From: Adiantum capillus-veneris
Lineage: Eukaryota; Streptophyta; Polypodiopsida; Polypodiales; Pteridaceae
Assembly (NCBI GenBank): GCA_014529385.2
Contig: CM043962.1
Location: forward strand, 39,738,098 to 39,802,097
Length of the DNA stretch: 64,000 nt
Reading direction: 5' to 3'
Shown one piece after another: positions 44,251-56,177 of the stretch (position 1 is the first letter of the stretch; each line of letters begins with the position of its first letter). A model generated the notes under the pieces. It saw only the letters and a program-made list of their open reading frames with translations, was not told the DNA's origin and did no database searches. Position numbers and translations under genes: made by a program.

Positions 44251-45402
44251 AGAAAAATGGACAAACCATGTGACAAAGGAATGTTATTATAACAAGGGAT
44301 ATGTGAGAGAGCGACCTTATGCTCCTCAAGCTCAGGTAGCATCTCCTCAAATCCCACCGATGCCTAGGTATTAAGCAGGTAACCTCCCAGGACCTGTAGG
44401 AGTTGAAAGACCACAACCAATATTGGGGCAACAACCACCCCTACCAGGAGTACGACCAATCGGCATAAGATACGCACCAACGGTAAACGAACCAGAAGAG
44501 AAGTCTTTGGTACCTATGCATGCATATTACGAAGATCCCAATGGATATGCAGCAAATCCTATCTGTCATCCACCAGAAGAACCTAAGATGCAAGAACCTT
44601 GGAGCATGATTGGAAGTACAGGACCACCAACAGCTGCACAGGCTACAGGAGAAGGAAGATGCAACTTGGATGAACGAACATTGTTTTTCATAGCCAACGG
44701 AGGCATATGGACGGGCAGAGGCATGCGTATCAACAGAGAGGAGCTCAAGGAGCACCTCAACAGCCTAAGGGACCCTTCTATAAGTGTGGCGGAGATCATT
44801 GGCTAAGGAACTATCCTCACGATGAAATCATTAGAGTCAATGCGTATTGCACCGAGTGTGGGATTACTCACTTGATTCCTGATTGCCCTAAGAACCCGCG
44901 AAAAGGGGCAAAAACTACTTTGAACATGCTGGAAGCAGTGTCTTCCAGTGGAGGGTCAGAAAACGAGATAGTAATACCTATTCAGGCAGTCACAAGGGCA
45001 CAGACTCAAAGAAGAACAAACGAACCCATAATTGAAGAGCCAAAGACCGATGCCCCTAGTGCAGAATTGAAAAATCAAAGAAGCGCTTGGAAAGCTAGAA
45101 AGGCTCGTATGAAAGCCAAGAGAGAACGAGAGCAAACGGCTCTATCCGAGGAGTTAAAACACACAAAGGATAGATTGGAGCGGTTAGAGGATCGAACTAG
45201 TTTAAGTTCACACGCTGCTGCAACCATAGGGCCTAAGGAAATAGTGGAACCCAAAAGCGCAGGATCAGGAGGATTAGTACTGGTAGAAAAAGTAAATGAG
45301 CAGCTTGACGCACTTTTAAAAGCATATGAAGCCAGACTAAAAAACAACCAAAACCAAGAGCAAAGATGGATGACTTATCCATATGCGGAACTAGAAAAAT
45401 AG
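44251..45402 (+). pseudogene. gag: Nucleocapsid region with two zinc knuckles (E1)
   Basis: Two overlapping frames (44423-44806 and 44707-45402) carry the proline-rich stretch, DERTLFFIANGG and the knuckles. The first reads FYKCGGDHWLRNY, so its first and last Cys are lost; E2 keeps CYKCGGNHWAKNC. The second, CTECGITHLIPDC, is intact. A basic coiled region follows (KARMKAKREREQTALSEEL). A frameshift at about 44750 and a TAG at 45400 break it. Confidence 0.75.
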
Positions 45403-45405
45403 AGG

Positions 45406-46086
45406 TTGGAAATGTGTCGAAAGATGATCGAAACAGCCCAATCCTTGATAGAAAACCCGCTTGGTAAACCTGCAAGTTGGCACGAGGTGCCAGCTCCAAC
45501 CCCTATCACACCAACTCTAGAGAAACAAACAGACACGAAGGAGGGACTCACGACTGCCTCAGAGTCTAGGAGAGAACCTATCATAATGCCAAATACAACA
45601 GATGAGACAATTGATGGTTGTCATCCTAAAACATTGGTAGGGATGGGTAAGAATTGTGACAGTCTAGATGACCTGTGGAATCAAATCCGGGTAGCAAATG
45701 AAGCTAACAGGGTGAACCACCAAATAAACAGCACTAGAAAGGAGAAAAATGAGGTCTTACCTCCCATTGAAGAATTTGAGGTAAGATCACAAATGAACTT
45801 TGATATGCATTCACAAGGAGAGGACCAGGGTTCAATTAGTTTGGGGCACAGCCAACCAGACTCGCTAAAAACTCTACCCTCTTACCTAGGGGAGTATGAA
45901 GCTAAGTTTGAGGTGAGAGCAATCCCATCTCAAAGACTTTCTCCTAACAGAGTAATGGATTCACAAGGGTTGATTGAGTTTTTGTCCACACCTGTGGCAT
46001 GCACAATCACGTTAGCCAAACTCCTAAGGTTACGACCAAACATGTGGATCACCGTAGGCAAATGCTTAGAAAAAAATTTGGAGTAA
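45406..46086 (+). pseudogene. Linker between nucleocapsid and protease (E1)
   Basis: In frame with the previous stretch after its TAG. It shares SLKTLPSYLGEYEAKFEVRA and CTITLAKLLRLRPNMW with E2 (SLKTLPSYIGEHDADSETRV, CTITLSELLKIRPHVW). Function unknown; low-complexity acidic parts. A frameshift near 46080 shifts into the protease frame. Confidence 0.65.
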
Positions 46087-47120
46087 AAGACCCTACCTCG
46101 ACGCTTCAAGAAGGGATCAAAGAATTGGACAAGCCTCAACTAAACACTAGGCATGTACCTTTAAACAAGGTTGGAGAATATTGCGAGGGAGAAGATGGAA
46201 ATACCACACTACCAGTAGAATTCCAGGGAGTAGTTTCCAAAGCTATTCTTGATAGTGGAGCGGGAGTCGCTATCGCCACCAAAGAAATCTGGAAAAAATG
46301 GGGAAAACCGGCTTTGAGATCTACCAGAATGAAATTGCAACTGGCAGATGGGTTCATGGAAAAGCCTCTAGGACTTTTAGAAAAAGTAATTGTCACCTCT
46401 TGCGGAATCGAGTATGAGCATACATTTGTAATAGTTGATTTCGACAAAAAGAACAATTACGAGATCATCTTGGGAAGACTATTCATGAGACAATTAAAGA
46501 TGGTACAGGATTGGGGTTATGACCACATATACCTCAGGCATGGAGAGACCACAACCAAAATATACCTAGAAGACCATAGTTACAAGGATGTGAACCAGAC
46601 ACCAGTGAAAGAGTTTGATTCAGCTACATTGGCAGGGTTTGAACTCCCAGCATGGTTAGGGCATATAAAAGAGCTATGGATGTGCAGAGCTTCACATTGT
46701 GGAAGCTTGAAAAGAGAGGAATGCATCTTAGAAAGAGCTATTGAGGACAAGGATTATATCCCAGAACCTTTTCCTGAAGATGCCTTAAAACCTCTGGAAT
46801 GGGAACACATACTAGCAACATTGGATGTCTGTACCATTACAGATAGCCCAACAACAAAATTATGTGATAAGGATGGCTATGATGTGCTACCCTATTACAT
46901 GGTAAACCTTGTACCAGTAGGAGATGAGAATGTACACTCACCAGAACAGGAAGAGTTTTATAACTCCTATGAGCATCTGGAAGTAAGTAACAATGCAGAT
47001 AATGAGTGTTCAGACAGCTCAAGCGAGTGTGGGGAGACAACCGCAGATATCAAGTTTTATGATTTTGCCAGGAATGCTATAGAAAAAAAAGAGCAGAAAA
47101 CAAAATTAGAGAAAACTTGA
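46087..47120 (+). pseudogene. pol: Retropepsin and downstream linker (E1)
   Basis: The frame includes PLNKVGEYCEGEDGNTTLPV, AILDSGAGVAIATKEIW (active-site Asp at 46250) and ILGRLFMRQLKMVQDWGYDH. It looks intact as a protease. A conserved linker follows (ELWMCRASHCGSLKREEC, ILERAIEDKDYIPEPFPED, ILATLDVCTITDSP) that E2 also has after its protease. The acidic end (ECSDSSSECGETTAD) stops at 47118. Confidence 0.8.
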
Positions 47121-47600
47121 TTCCTAGGATAGAAGACAAAACTCACTATCTAATGCTTGTCAAGGTAGAGGATTGTGTAAAAGACCAAATATTAGGGAGA
47201 TTCTCAAGAGTTCGAAGGGAAAGAACACATGAGGAAATAAAACAAGCACGAAAAACTAAAATAGGAACAAAATCAAGAAAATATCAACAATCAAAACAGG
47301 AAAAGACAAAAGATCCAGAGTGGACCAAAATGGAGCGTAAAAAGAAATACCAAGAACTTAAATGGACGTTACGAGAGGTATGGACTACTGAGGGAGAAAG
47401 TGAAGGTAAGGAGGATTCAGAAAAAGGAAACATGAATGTACCGTCCCACTATAAAAAATTCACCATCCAAGACAGAAAAATCATAATAACACCATCAGTA
47501 AGGGAAAAGAATAAATCAAGAATCTTACGATGGACCGGAAAGTGCAAAACGAATTGACCTTGCTACGCCAGGTGAAGAGCCTCAGCGTGCTTTTTGGAGG
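47117..47600 (+). pseudogene. pol: Basic linker and first words of RT region (E1), cut by E2
   Basis: The frame is Lys/Arg-rich (HEEIKQARKTKIGTKSRKYQ) and reaches HYKKFTIQDRKIIITP, matching HFKSYTIEERKVVYTK before reverse transcriptase in A2. In a neighbouring frame YDGPESAKRIDLATPGEEPQ continues to 47598, where E2 begins. Reverse transcriptase itself is outside the window. Confidence 0.7.
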
Positions 47601-48530
47601 TGATAACAACATACAAGTGCCCACCTAGCCAAGGCGCCCGTTGGGTCAACTGGCCAAAGTTTTGATGTGGTCACATTATTTTCCGATGTTTAATACATCA
47701 AACCCTGTAAAAGCCTAATGTCAATCGTCTATGTCAAGTCTAAGTCAAAGATGTAATTTTTCCAATGATGTATATAAAGGTCCATGAGAAGTTGGCCGGC
47801 CGGCCACTTTAGAAAGCCCTAGGTATATAATACACTAAGGTTAGTGGGAAAGGGATATTATTCTTTTGGAAGATAAGTGACTATTGCGTGACGCACAGAG
47901 AGATACCTCTTTGCTCCAACCTGTAATCATTGCTTCTGTGGCTACGGTAATCCAAATTCAGTTTTGTCTCTTGCATTGTGTTCCTCTTACTCTACTCTTT
48001 TATTCAAGTGTAAGCATTTAAGATTCGGTGAAGGTTTCAAACGCATCCATTTAGGCCTTAAATCGCTATTTTGAGTGTTTATATGTGTATTTTATGTTGT
48101 TTTGACCCTAGGAGAGGCTTTAGGGACCCAAAAACGACCCTTTAGGATCATCCGTTTACTATTTTTGCATACTGTGGGACGAACGATTGCGATTTTTGTA
48201 CCTCTCCAGAATGTTGTGACAGTGATAGGATATGTTCCTGATAGTCCCTTGTAGCTTCCCTTCAAGTTTTGTGCAATTCCGATATGATTTGCATGGTAAA
48301 CGGGCGTGATGACTGTAGAGCTGTGTAGAAGGACATAGGCAGATTACTTGGCTTTGGTGCGATTGATTTGCTTGTAGAGTTAGTAGTTGCATCTCTTCGA
48401 GTTCACTTCATTAGGATTGACACACTAGTGAGTTTCCATGCCTCATCCGAGTCGCTTCCCCTGTATCGATAAATTTATGTTGATGCTTGAGAGCTATGCT
48501 ATGGACGTCCGTCGCGGCGACCCGCAAACA
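47600..48530 (+). repeat. 5' LTR of E2
   Basis: About 930 bp, ending cccgcaaaca at 48530. TATA box tatataaa at 47771-47778. At 48182 acgattgcgatttttgtacc is a degraded copy of the E2 leader motif, 348 bp before the LTR end, much as in E1 (358 bp). No gene inside. Confidence 0.75.
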
Positions 48531-48548
48531 TTGGCGCCATTTCCGGGG
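48531..48548 (+). promoter_or_regulatory. Primer-binding site (E2), Asp-tRNA-like
   Basis: ttggcgccatttccgggg follows the LTR directly, differing from the E1 site at a few bases. Confidence 0.7.
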
Positions 48549-50612
48549 AATGAATCTTAGGTGATGAGTGACCGAGTGCGTATTCAGAGTTTTCCTATTG
48601 TTCCAAAAGATAATTTCCATTCCATTTACATTTCAGTGAAGCATCTAGACAGGGGTTTAGTGCTTAGTGGAGTCTAGGGTCGGTGGACTGGCTAGATCTA
48701 CTCTTGAGAGATATAGGGAGTTGTGAGTGAGGTTGCTTTAAGCATATTTGCTCTTCAAATTTCTTTGTATTGATTGAGTACTGATCCATCATCCGTTTTT
48801 TATCCTGTTTGTTTTGTTTGATTCATTTTCTTATGTTCTTTCATTTCTGTACTTAGGAGTAGGATAAGTAAATCACATTCCAGTCACATTTGGGGCAAAA
48901 GTCAGAGCCAAAAAACCAGAAAAACCATAACTTTGGCAAAAGGGCCATAAGACTCTGAAATTAGAAAATCTGACCAAACAGAGCTGAAATTGATTCAAAT
49001 CACAAAGTGGTAGCACCAAACACTGGGAAATACTTGTCAGAGAGAGACTGTAAAATTTTATCAAATTTGGCCCAGGTACTACGATCGCGATCGGTGTACC
49101 TCAGTGTCAGAATTGTACAAGATTTGACATGTGCCTTCCTGATAAGATTCTAAACAAGTTTGTATAAAGCAACCACACCCAAAAACATCAAAAATCAAGG
49201 AAATCAGACCACTTGGGTAAAACTAGCCTGACAGACCCAGAAACTGTAAAATCTTGACTTTGGATGATCCTAATGCAAAAAGACTTGGGGGATAGGCTTA
49301 AAACATCAGTGTCTACAAGCATGCCAAATTTGGTCTAATTTGGGCTCAAAACTACGATCGCGATCGGTGTACCTAAGTGCCAAATTTTGACCAGATTTCA
49401 TCTGTGGGATCCTCAAGTGTATACAAACATAAAATTCTAAAGGACCTAGGGTCAAAAACCGCAAAAAACAAGTCAAAACCACTGAATACAGATCCAAGTC
49501 AAAAACTGCTAAACTGGCATAGAAATTGACTTTCAATAGACCAAAACACATCAAAACTGGGATGAAACCATGCAGAGGGATATCATGTGCATAGGACAAT
49601 CCTAGGTATCTCTCAAATCCCAAATCAAACATCAAAATCAATCAAACCAGACAAAATTGGAAAATCAGGCACTTCAGACCAAGAAACTGTAAATTCTTGA
49701 CTTTTTTTAGTCCAAATTCAAAAGTGTGGGCAGGTAGTCTTAAAATAGCCTGGTGAACAAGCTGGTGAAGTTTCATCCAATTTGGGCTCCAAACTACGAT
49801 CGTGATCGGTGTACCTCAGTCCCAGATTTTGACCAGACTTTACCCACACATACACCTAGGTTATATAAGACACTAGGAGTTTTCAAAATGCAAAAAAGTG
49901 ACCAAAATAGCCAAAAATAGCAGACAGTCAGAAAACCACTGCAACAGACCAAGATCTGGTAAAAACTTGACTTTTTCTTGTCCAAATTCAAAAAGATTTG
50001 GGGAGTAGACTGTACACATCATTGTCTACCACATCCACAAGTTTCATCCAATTTGGGCTCCAAAGCACGATCGCGATCGATGTACCATAGTGACATTTTG
50101 AGTTCAGACTTGGTGAGTAGGTAGCTAATGACTAGACAAACAACTTTCTCAAAAGAACCAGGGTCAAAAAACCAAAAGACAGTTGTCAAATAGGGCAAAC
50201 ACTGATCACTGATTCTTCAAACCAAAATTTTGAAAAAATTCAAGTTTTTGTGATCCAAATGCAAAATGGGTTTGGGAATAGACTAACCATACCCATGTCT
50301 ATCAACTCCTGAAATTTCATGCAAAAAGGAGCTGGAACTACGATCGCGATCGGTGTACCCCAGTGACATTTTGGATTGAAAATTTATGAGTAGGTAGCTG
50401 ACATCTAGTGCAACATATTTTCTAAAAGGAGCAAGGTCAAAAAAGCAAAAGAAAGTTGTCAAAAGTCCCAGTTACACAATCAGGCCAATAGCCGCAAAAC
50501 CACCTGGGACTTGGGTTTTCATTGGTCAAAACATCTCCAAATTCAAAAATACAAAGACACTTGGTATCAAGACATCAAGGGCTAGCTACTGTGCAGAAAT
50601 CTTCCAAATTTG

Positions 50613-50839
50613 TGTTACCATATACATGTGGTAGTGATGTGTGTGAACACACTAGGACCACCGGGGCATTTTTTCCCTCTTTAGGAGGTTTTTTCCCCCG
50701 TCCATTGTATATACGCCCATCACTCTAGGGCTATCTATCTTTCCATTGCACACTAAGTAACACACTCTCTATTGTGTGCCTTGAGCTTCCTTCATCTTCT
50801 CCAAGCTGTGTGCGTTTCTCTGCAACCCTAATTCCAACA
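50613..50839 (+). repeat. 5' LTR of F
   Basis: 227 bp, TGTTACCATAT to TTCCAACA. A TATA-like tgtatata lies at about 50708. The leader 50854-51119 has no gene. Confidence 0.95.
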
Positions 50840-50841
50840 AT

Positions 50842-50853
50842 TGGTATCAGAGC
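50842..50853 (+). promoter_or_regulatory. Primer-binding site (F), initiator-Met tRNA
   Basis: TGGTATCAGAGC lies two bases after the LTR end. Confidence 0.9.
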
Positions 50854-51119
50854 AGGTCACGTCCTCCCGGGCTTAGTCGCTAGCTGCTCCAGCACACGCT
50901 TGCTCACTTTCTCCGATTTCAGTGAGCTTTGGCGAGCGTTCGCACTATAGGCAGTACTGCACATGCTATTTCGTCATTTTGTGCAGAATTTTTGTCAGTG
51001 CCGTTTTCTGCATAACAGGTGCCTTATAGTCTTCTACGGTTTGTGCTATATAGCACAGGTTGTTCCCGCTCCGTTTCTCCTATTTTCGGGCAGTTTTCAC
51101 ATCAGGTGCAGCATTTACC

Positions 51120-54100
51120 ATGGCTGACAACAACAACACAGATGTGTTCAAGATGTTTGCTGTTGAGGACAGGTTGGATGGGGACAACTACCCTATGTGG
51201 GCTTATATGATGCAACATGTTCTTGTGTCAAAGGGTGTCTGGAACATTGTGCAGGGCATTGATGTACGTCCTGGTTCTGAGGATGTAGGCGATGTTGAGG
51301 ATGTTGCAGGTCTTGCTGCAAGGATTGTAGCTGTTAGAGTTGTTTTGCCTACGGCAGAACAAGCTCGTTGGGATGTTAAGGATGTGCAGGCTCATACATT
51401 GATTGCGTTGTCTGTGAAGCGCACCATTGTTCCTCACATCCGTTCAGCAAAATCTGCAAAACAGGCTTGGGATATTCTAGCAGGTCTTTATGCAAGCCGC
51501 AATGAGGCTAAAATTGCTTTGCTGCGTAAAGAGCTGGAGTCGAAGATTATGCATGAGGAAGATGATATGGACACTTTCCTTGCTAGTGTCAAGGATATCA
51601 ATGAGCAACTCATTTCTGCAGGTGAAGTCATTTCGGATAGTTCCCTTGTGCAGACTGTTCTTGATGCCTTACCAGATTCTTACCAGACTTTTGCTATTAC
51701 TTGGAGACTTATGACCCAAGGAAATCCTGAAGTTGTCAAGTTTGATGCATTATGCACATTGCTGTTGCAAGAGTCACTTTCTAGAAAAAACAGGACTAGG
51801 CAGCGTGCAGTTGAACAGGCTTTTACTGCTTCTCAAAGAAAGGGTGGTAACAGCAATGCAGCCACTTCTTATGGTTCTGCTGCGAGTGCCAAAAATTATG
51901 TTCCTAATGCTTCTGCTGGCAGCAATTCATCTGGAAATTCTGGTGATAAGGGAAAAAAGAATATGCGTTGCCATTATTGTAAAGCCAATGATCACTTGAT
52001 CAAGTCGTGTCCTAAGTTGAAGGCCAAAGAGGCTAAGAAGAAAGAGGGTGGTTCCACTGCAAATGCTGGTTCCACTACAAATGCAGCCATTGTTGAGTCT
52101 TCTGTGAAAGGAGACTGTGTTGCTGATGTTGATGCAGAATGGGCTTTTAGCGCAGAGTGCACTTACAATCCTGTTGTCCATGATGCATGCTTGTCAGTTG
52201 CTGCAGATTCACATGTGTGGTATTTCGACAATGGTGCTACAAAGCACATTACCTCACATTGTGAATTTTTTACCTCTCTCGAGTCTGTCCCTCATGGGAA
52301 TTTAGTCACTTGTGCCAACAACGCCTCTTATCCAGTTCAGGGAGTTGGAAAGATTGTGCTCACTGCTGTTAATGGCAGTTCCTTCACACTTGTTGATGCA
52401 CTTTATGTACCTGGGATCAAGAAGAATCTCTTGTCTATATCCGCACTTGCTAGACTTGGACTTGTAGTCAAATTTATGGATGAGAGATGTACAGTTCATG
52501 ATCTCAGTTTTGGTGATGAAATTGTTGCATCTGGGCTTTTGTGTCGTGGGCTGTATAATCTCACTTTGTATGACAAGTGTGGACAAAATTTTGCAAATGC
52601 TGTTGCAGATTCAAGGGCTATTTCAGATGCAAAACTTTGGCATGCACATTTTGGTCATCTAAATTTTTCCAGTTTGCTGCGTTTGCAGAAATCTGATATG
52701 GTTGCTTCTTTGCCACCTCTTGAAGCACCTGTCAAACATGTTTGTGAAGGCTGTATTTTGGGTAAGATGCAGCGTTCTAAATTTCCAAAGGATGGTTCAG
52801 TTCGGGCCACATGTAGATTGCAGCTTGTGCATAGTGATGTTTGTGGGCCAATGCAAACTCCGTCATTGGGCAATTACCTGTACTTCGTGACTTTCATTGA
52901 TGATTACTCCGGGAATGCATGGGTATTTCTACTTAAAGCGAAGTCCGAAGTTTTTATGTGCTTCAAACAATTTTTGGCTATGGCTAAAAATGTCTCGAAA
53001 TGTACTATGGGCACCCTCCGTTCCGATCGAGGGGGGGAGTATATGTCTCATGAATTTAATGCATTTCTAGCTAGTCGTGGGATAAAACACCAATGTACAG
53101 TGCCTTATACACCTCAGCAAAATGGTGTTGCTGAGAGCAAAAACAGGTCACTGACGGAAAAGGCACAATGTATGGTCAAAAGTCAAGCTTTGCCACATTC
53201 TTTTTGGCTTGAGGCCATCATGTGTGCCACTTATGTACTTAACGGGTGTCCTACGAAATCTTTGCAGTCTATTACTCCATATGAAGCATGGAATGATAGA
53301 AAGCCTTCTATTGAGCACATGCGTGTTTTTGGATGTTTGGCATATGCTTTGGTGCCACAAGTGTAGTGCAAAAAATTGGATGATAAGGCTGTCAAATGTA
53401 TTTTTGTTGGTTATAGTGCTGAAAGCAAAGGTTACAGGTTGTATCATCCGCAAACAAAACGTATTCTGGTTTCACGAGATGTAGTGTTTGTGGAAGATTC
53501 TATTCAGCCCTTGCTGTCATGTACTAGAGACAGTAATGTAAGCTCACAGGACATTTATGACACTTTGTTGCCTCTTTTCAGTGGTGGAAATACGAATGTA
53601 AGTTCCAATGAGGCAAATGTACAGCCTATGGGGGTTTCTGAAAATGTTTTAGATCAGCCTATTACTGATGCAGATGTACATGATGTACTTGATGAGGAAA
53701 GGGCTGAAAATGAGCAGGCTAGAGGTATGCCAAAATGGCTGGTGCACACTTTGCGTGACAGTAAATTGGATGCACCTTTGTCTAGTCGTACTCGTTCAGG
53801 CTCTTGCCATGCATCTTATGCATGAGATTGTTATGCTTTGGCTGTGTCTAGCTTACATGATGTTGAGGAGCCTCTATCTTTTGATCAAGCATAGAATTCA
53901 AAAAATTGGATGGCTACCATGCAATCAGAATATGATGCACTTATAGAAAATGACACATGGACTTTATGTGATTTGCCTCCTGGAAAAAAGGCCATTGGTA
54001 CGAAGTGGGTTTACAAGTTGAAACGCAAGCCGGATGGTGAGATCGATCGCCATAAGGCTCGACTTGTTGCAAAGGGTTATGCACAGCAAAAAGGCATAGA

Positions 54101-55406
54101 TTATGAAGAGACTTTTGCTCCCACTTGTCGTATGACTACTGTGCGTTTTCTATGTGCATTGGAAGCTCATTTTGGTCGGGATGTACATCAATCAGACATT
54201 GTTACTGCTTTCTTGAATGGTGACATATTTGAGGAAGTTTATGTAACGCAGCCTCGCGGTTTTGTCATAAAAGGACAAGAGGACAAAGTGTGCAGATGTA
54301 AGAAGGCTTTGTATGGGTTGAAGCAATCTCCTCGTGCTTGGTCTGAGAAAGCTGACACTCATTTGGTTAAACGAGGCTTTCGTAACAGTCCAACAGAAAG
54401 CACATTGTATGTAAATCGTGAGGATGATGTACTTCTCATTGTGGTTCTTTAAGTCGATGATTTGCTGATCACTGGACCAAATGAGAGACACATTGCTGAA
54501 TTTAAGGCTGATTTGAATGCTACTTTCAAGATGAAAGATTTGGGGCTATTGCATCATTATTTGGGCATACAGTTTAAGCAGTGTGATGTTGGTATTGCCT
54601 TATGTTAGAAAAGTTACATAGAGACATTGCTATGTAAGTTCGGACTTGAGGATTGCAAACCTATTGCCACTCCCATGGAAACAGGTTTGAAATTGAGTCT
54701 ACATGATGCTGGCGATCCTGCTAATGTCACTCTTTACCAAACTGCTGTTGGCTGCCTCATTTATGTATGCAACATGAGGCCGGATATTCAGTTTGCAGTC
54801 TCACAGGTCAGCAGATTTATGCATAGCCCAGGGTCTAAGCATTGGCAGGCTCTCAAGAGGGTTTTCCGCTACCTTAGTGGCACTTTACATCTTGGCTTGT
54901 TTTATCCCAAGGGGGGATCATTGCCGCCAGACTTACATGCTTTTTCGGACTCAGATTGGGCTAGTTTTTTTGACACGCGAGTGTTTACAAGTGGTTTTTG
55001 TTTCATGCTTGGCAGTTCATGTATATCATGGTTGAGCAAGAAGCAACCTACTGTGGCCAATTTGAGTTGTGAGGCTGAGTACAGGGCAGTCTTCACAGCT
55101 ATGGTTGAGTGTGTATGTCTCAGACGCCTTATGGCTGATTTGGGTGTTGGAAAGGACACTGCCAACACTATCTACACTGACAGTCAGAGTGCATTGGTAG
55201 TTGCGAGGAACCCAATTTTTCATGCTCGCACAAAGAACATTGAGGTGCATTACCACTATGTTAGGGAGAGGCTCTCAGCATGAGAGATCAGCTTGGCTTA
55301 TGTGCCAACACAGGACAACCTTGCAGATCTTTTCACAAAGGCATTGTCTCGTGAGAAGCTTGCAGCTTTCCGCAAAGCTTTGGGCTTACTCCCCTTTGTG
55401 GATTGA
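51120..55406 (+). pseudogene. pol: Copia gag-pol polyprotein with six in-frame stops (F)
   Basis: The start is ATG 51120 (accATGGct), as in B. One frame of 1429 codons has no frameshift. Gag is residues 1-330, with zinc knuckle CHYCKANDHLIKSC at about 283-296. Protease has WYFDNGATKHIT (about 369) where D-S-G-A is usual. Integrase has HAHFGHLNF (507), CEGCILGKMQ, FIDDYSGNAWVF, RSDRGGEY (634) and NGVAESKNRS. Reverse transcriptase starts AIGTKWVYKLKRK (957), with its YVDD box read as stop-VDD. RNase H has CEAEYRAV and YTDSQSALV. Stops: TAG 53364, TGA 53823, TAG 53892, TAA 54450, TAG 54606, TGA 55281. The true end is TGA 55404. Confidence 0.95.
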
Positions 55407-55481
55407 TCCTGTCCTCATGGCATGGCACTTCCCTTTACTCATGTGCCAGCTCTCGTTCACCGCATCACTCCAGGGGGGATT

Positions 55482-55708
55482 TGTTACCATATACATGTGG
55501 TAGTGATGTGTGTGAACACACTAGGACCACCGGGGCATTTTTTCCCCCTTTAGGAGGTTTTTTCCCCCGTGCATTGTATATACGCCCATCACTCTAGGGC
55601 TATCTATCTTTCCATTGCACACTAAGTAACACACTCTCTATTGTGTGCCTTGAGCTTCCTTCATCTTCTCCAAGCTGTGTGTGTTTCTCTGCAACCCTAA
55701 TTCCAACA
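55482..55708 (+). repeat. 3' LTR of F
   Basis: 227 bp, preceded by the polypurine tract ccaggggggat (55471-55481). Three differences from the 5' LTR by eye, then TSD ATTTG. Confidence 0.95.
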
Positions 55709-56177
55709 ATTTGTGACATAGGGTCAACGATCGCGATCGGTGTACCTCTACATAGTGAGGGTATTTGACTTCATAAGTTTGTAGACGTACTTGAGGACAT
55801 CCCAAATCTCAAGTTTGAGTGAAAAATACCCTCTGGAGGCCAAGATACAAGCCAAAGTTCCTATGTTCTGGTCCTGAGACTGTTTTGAGTGTTGTTTCAA
55901 GTGCAGTTCACTAAAAGTGCTCTAACTTTTGACACAACTCCAAATCGAGTCAGGTATAGCTAGAAAGAAAGCTTGCGGGTTTTGGTTTTAGAGCTGAATT
56001 TTACTAGGTTTCCTAAATCCAAACTTTTAGGATACCCAGAACCAATTTCCAGAGACCAAAAAAGTCACAAATTCCTTACATTTTAGAGACTTGACCAGGA
56101 GCAAAAAGGGATTGTGTGCACTAAGCCAAGGTGTTCTTATCAAGGATAATCTTGAGAGTATTGAGTGAGTCTTAAAC

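Larger units (their letters stand above)
39758..47600 (+). mobile_element. Ty3/gypsy family E, copy E1 (5' part)
   Basis: E1 starts with a 5' LTR inserted into A3. It runs through primer site, a 1.65-kb leader with palindromic repeats, an N-terminal ORF, gag, two zinc knuckles and retropepsin, to the first words of the reverse-transcriptase linker (YDGPESAKRIDL). There it is entered by E2 at about 47600. The remainder is beyond the window. It is the same broad group as family A, judged by protease and linker alignment. Confidence 0.85.
50613..55708 (+). mobile_element. Ty1/copia family, copy F (complete)
   Basis: F is 5096 bp with 227-bp LTRs, initiator-Met primer site, one long frame and polypurine tract, flanked by the 5-bp TSD ATTTG (50608-50612 and 55709-55713). 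It lies in the E2 leader. By eye the LTRs differ at three positions, so insertion is fairly recent, yet the frame carries six nonsense codons. It is the complete relative of copy B. Confidence 0.95.
49081..55756 (+). repeat. Repeated palindrome in the E2 leader
   Basis: ACGATCGCGATCGGTGTACC or a one-base variant occurs at 49081, 49354, 49796, 50067, 50340 and 55737. Intervals are 273, 442, 271, 273 and, without copia F, 296 bp. The core CGATCGCGATCG is a perfect palindrome. Each is preceded by words like tccaatttgggctccaaact. The leader outside F (48549-50612 and 55714-56177) has no gene. Confidence 0.9.

Noticed and set aside
51120-55406. RNA editing that would convert the stops in F, as known in organelles of some land plants
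   Set aside because: This is a nuclear retrotransposon, and the stops fit ordinary C-to-T decay. Editing would need transcript evidence.
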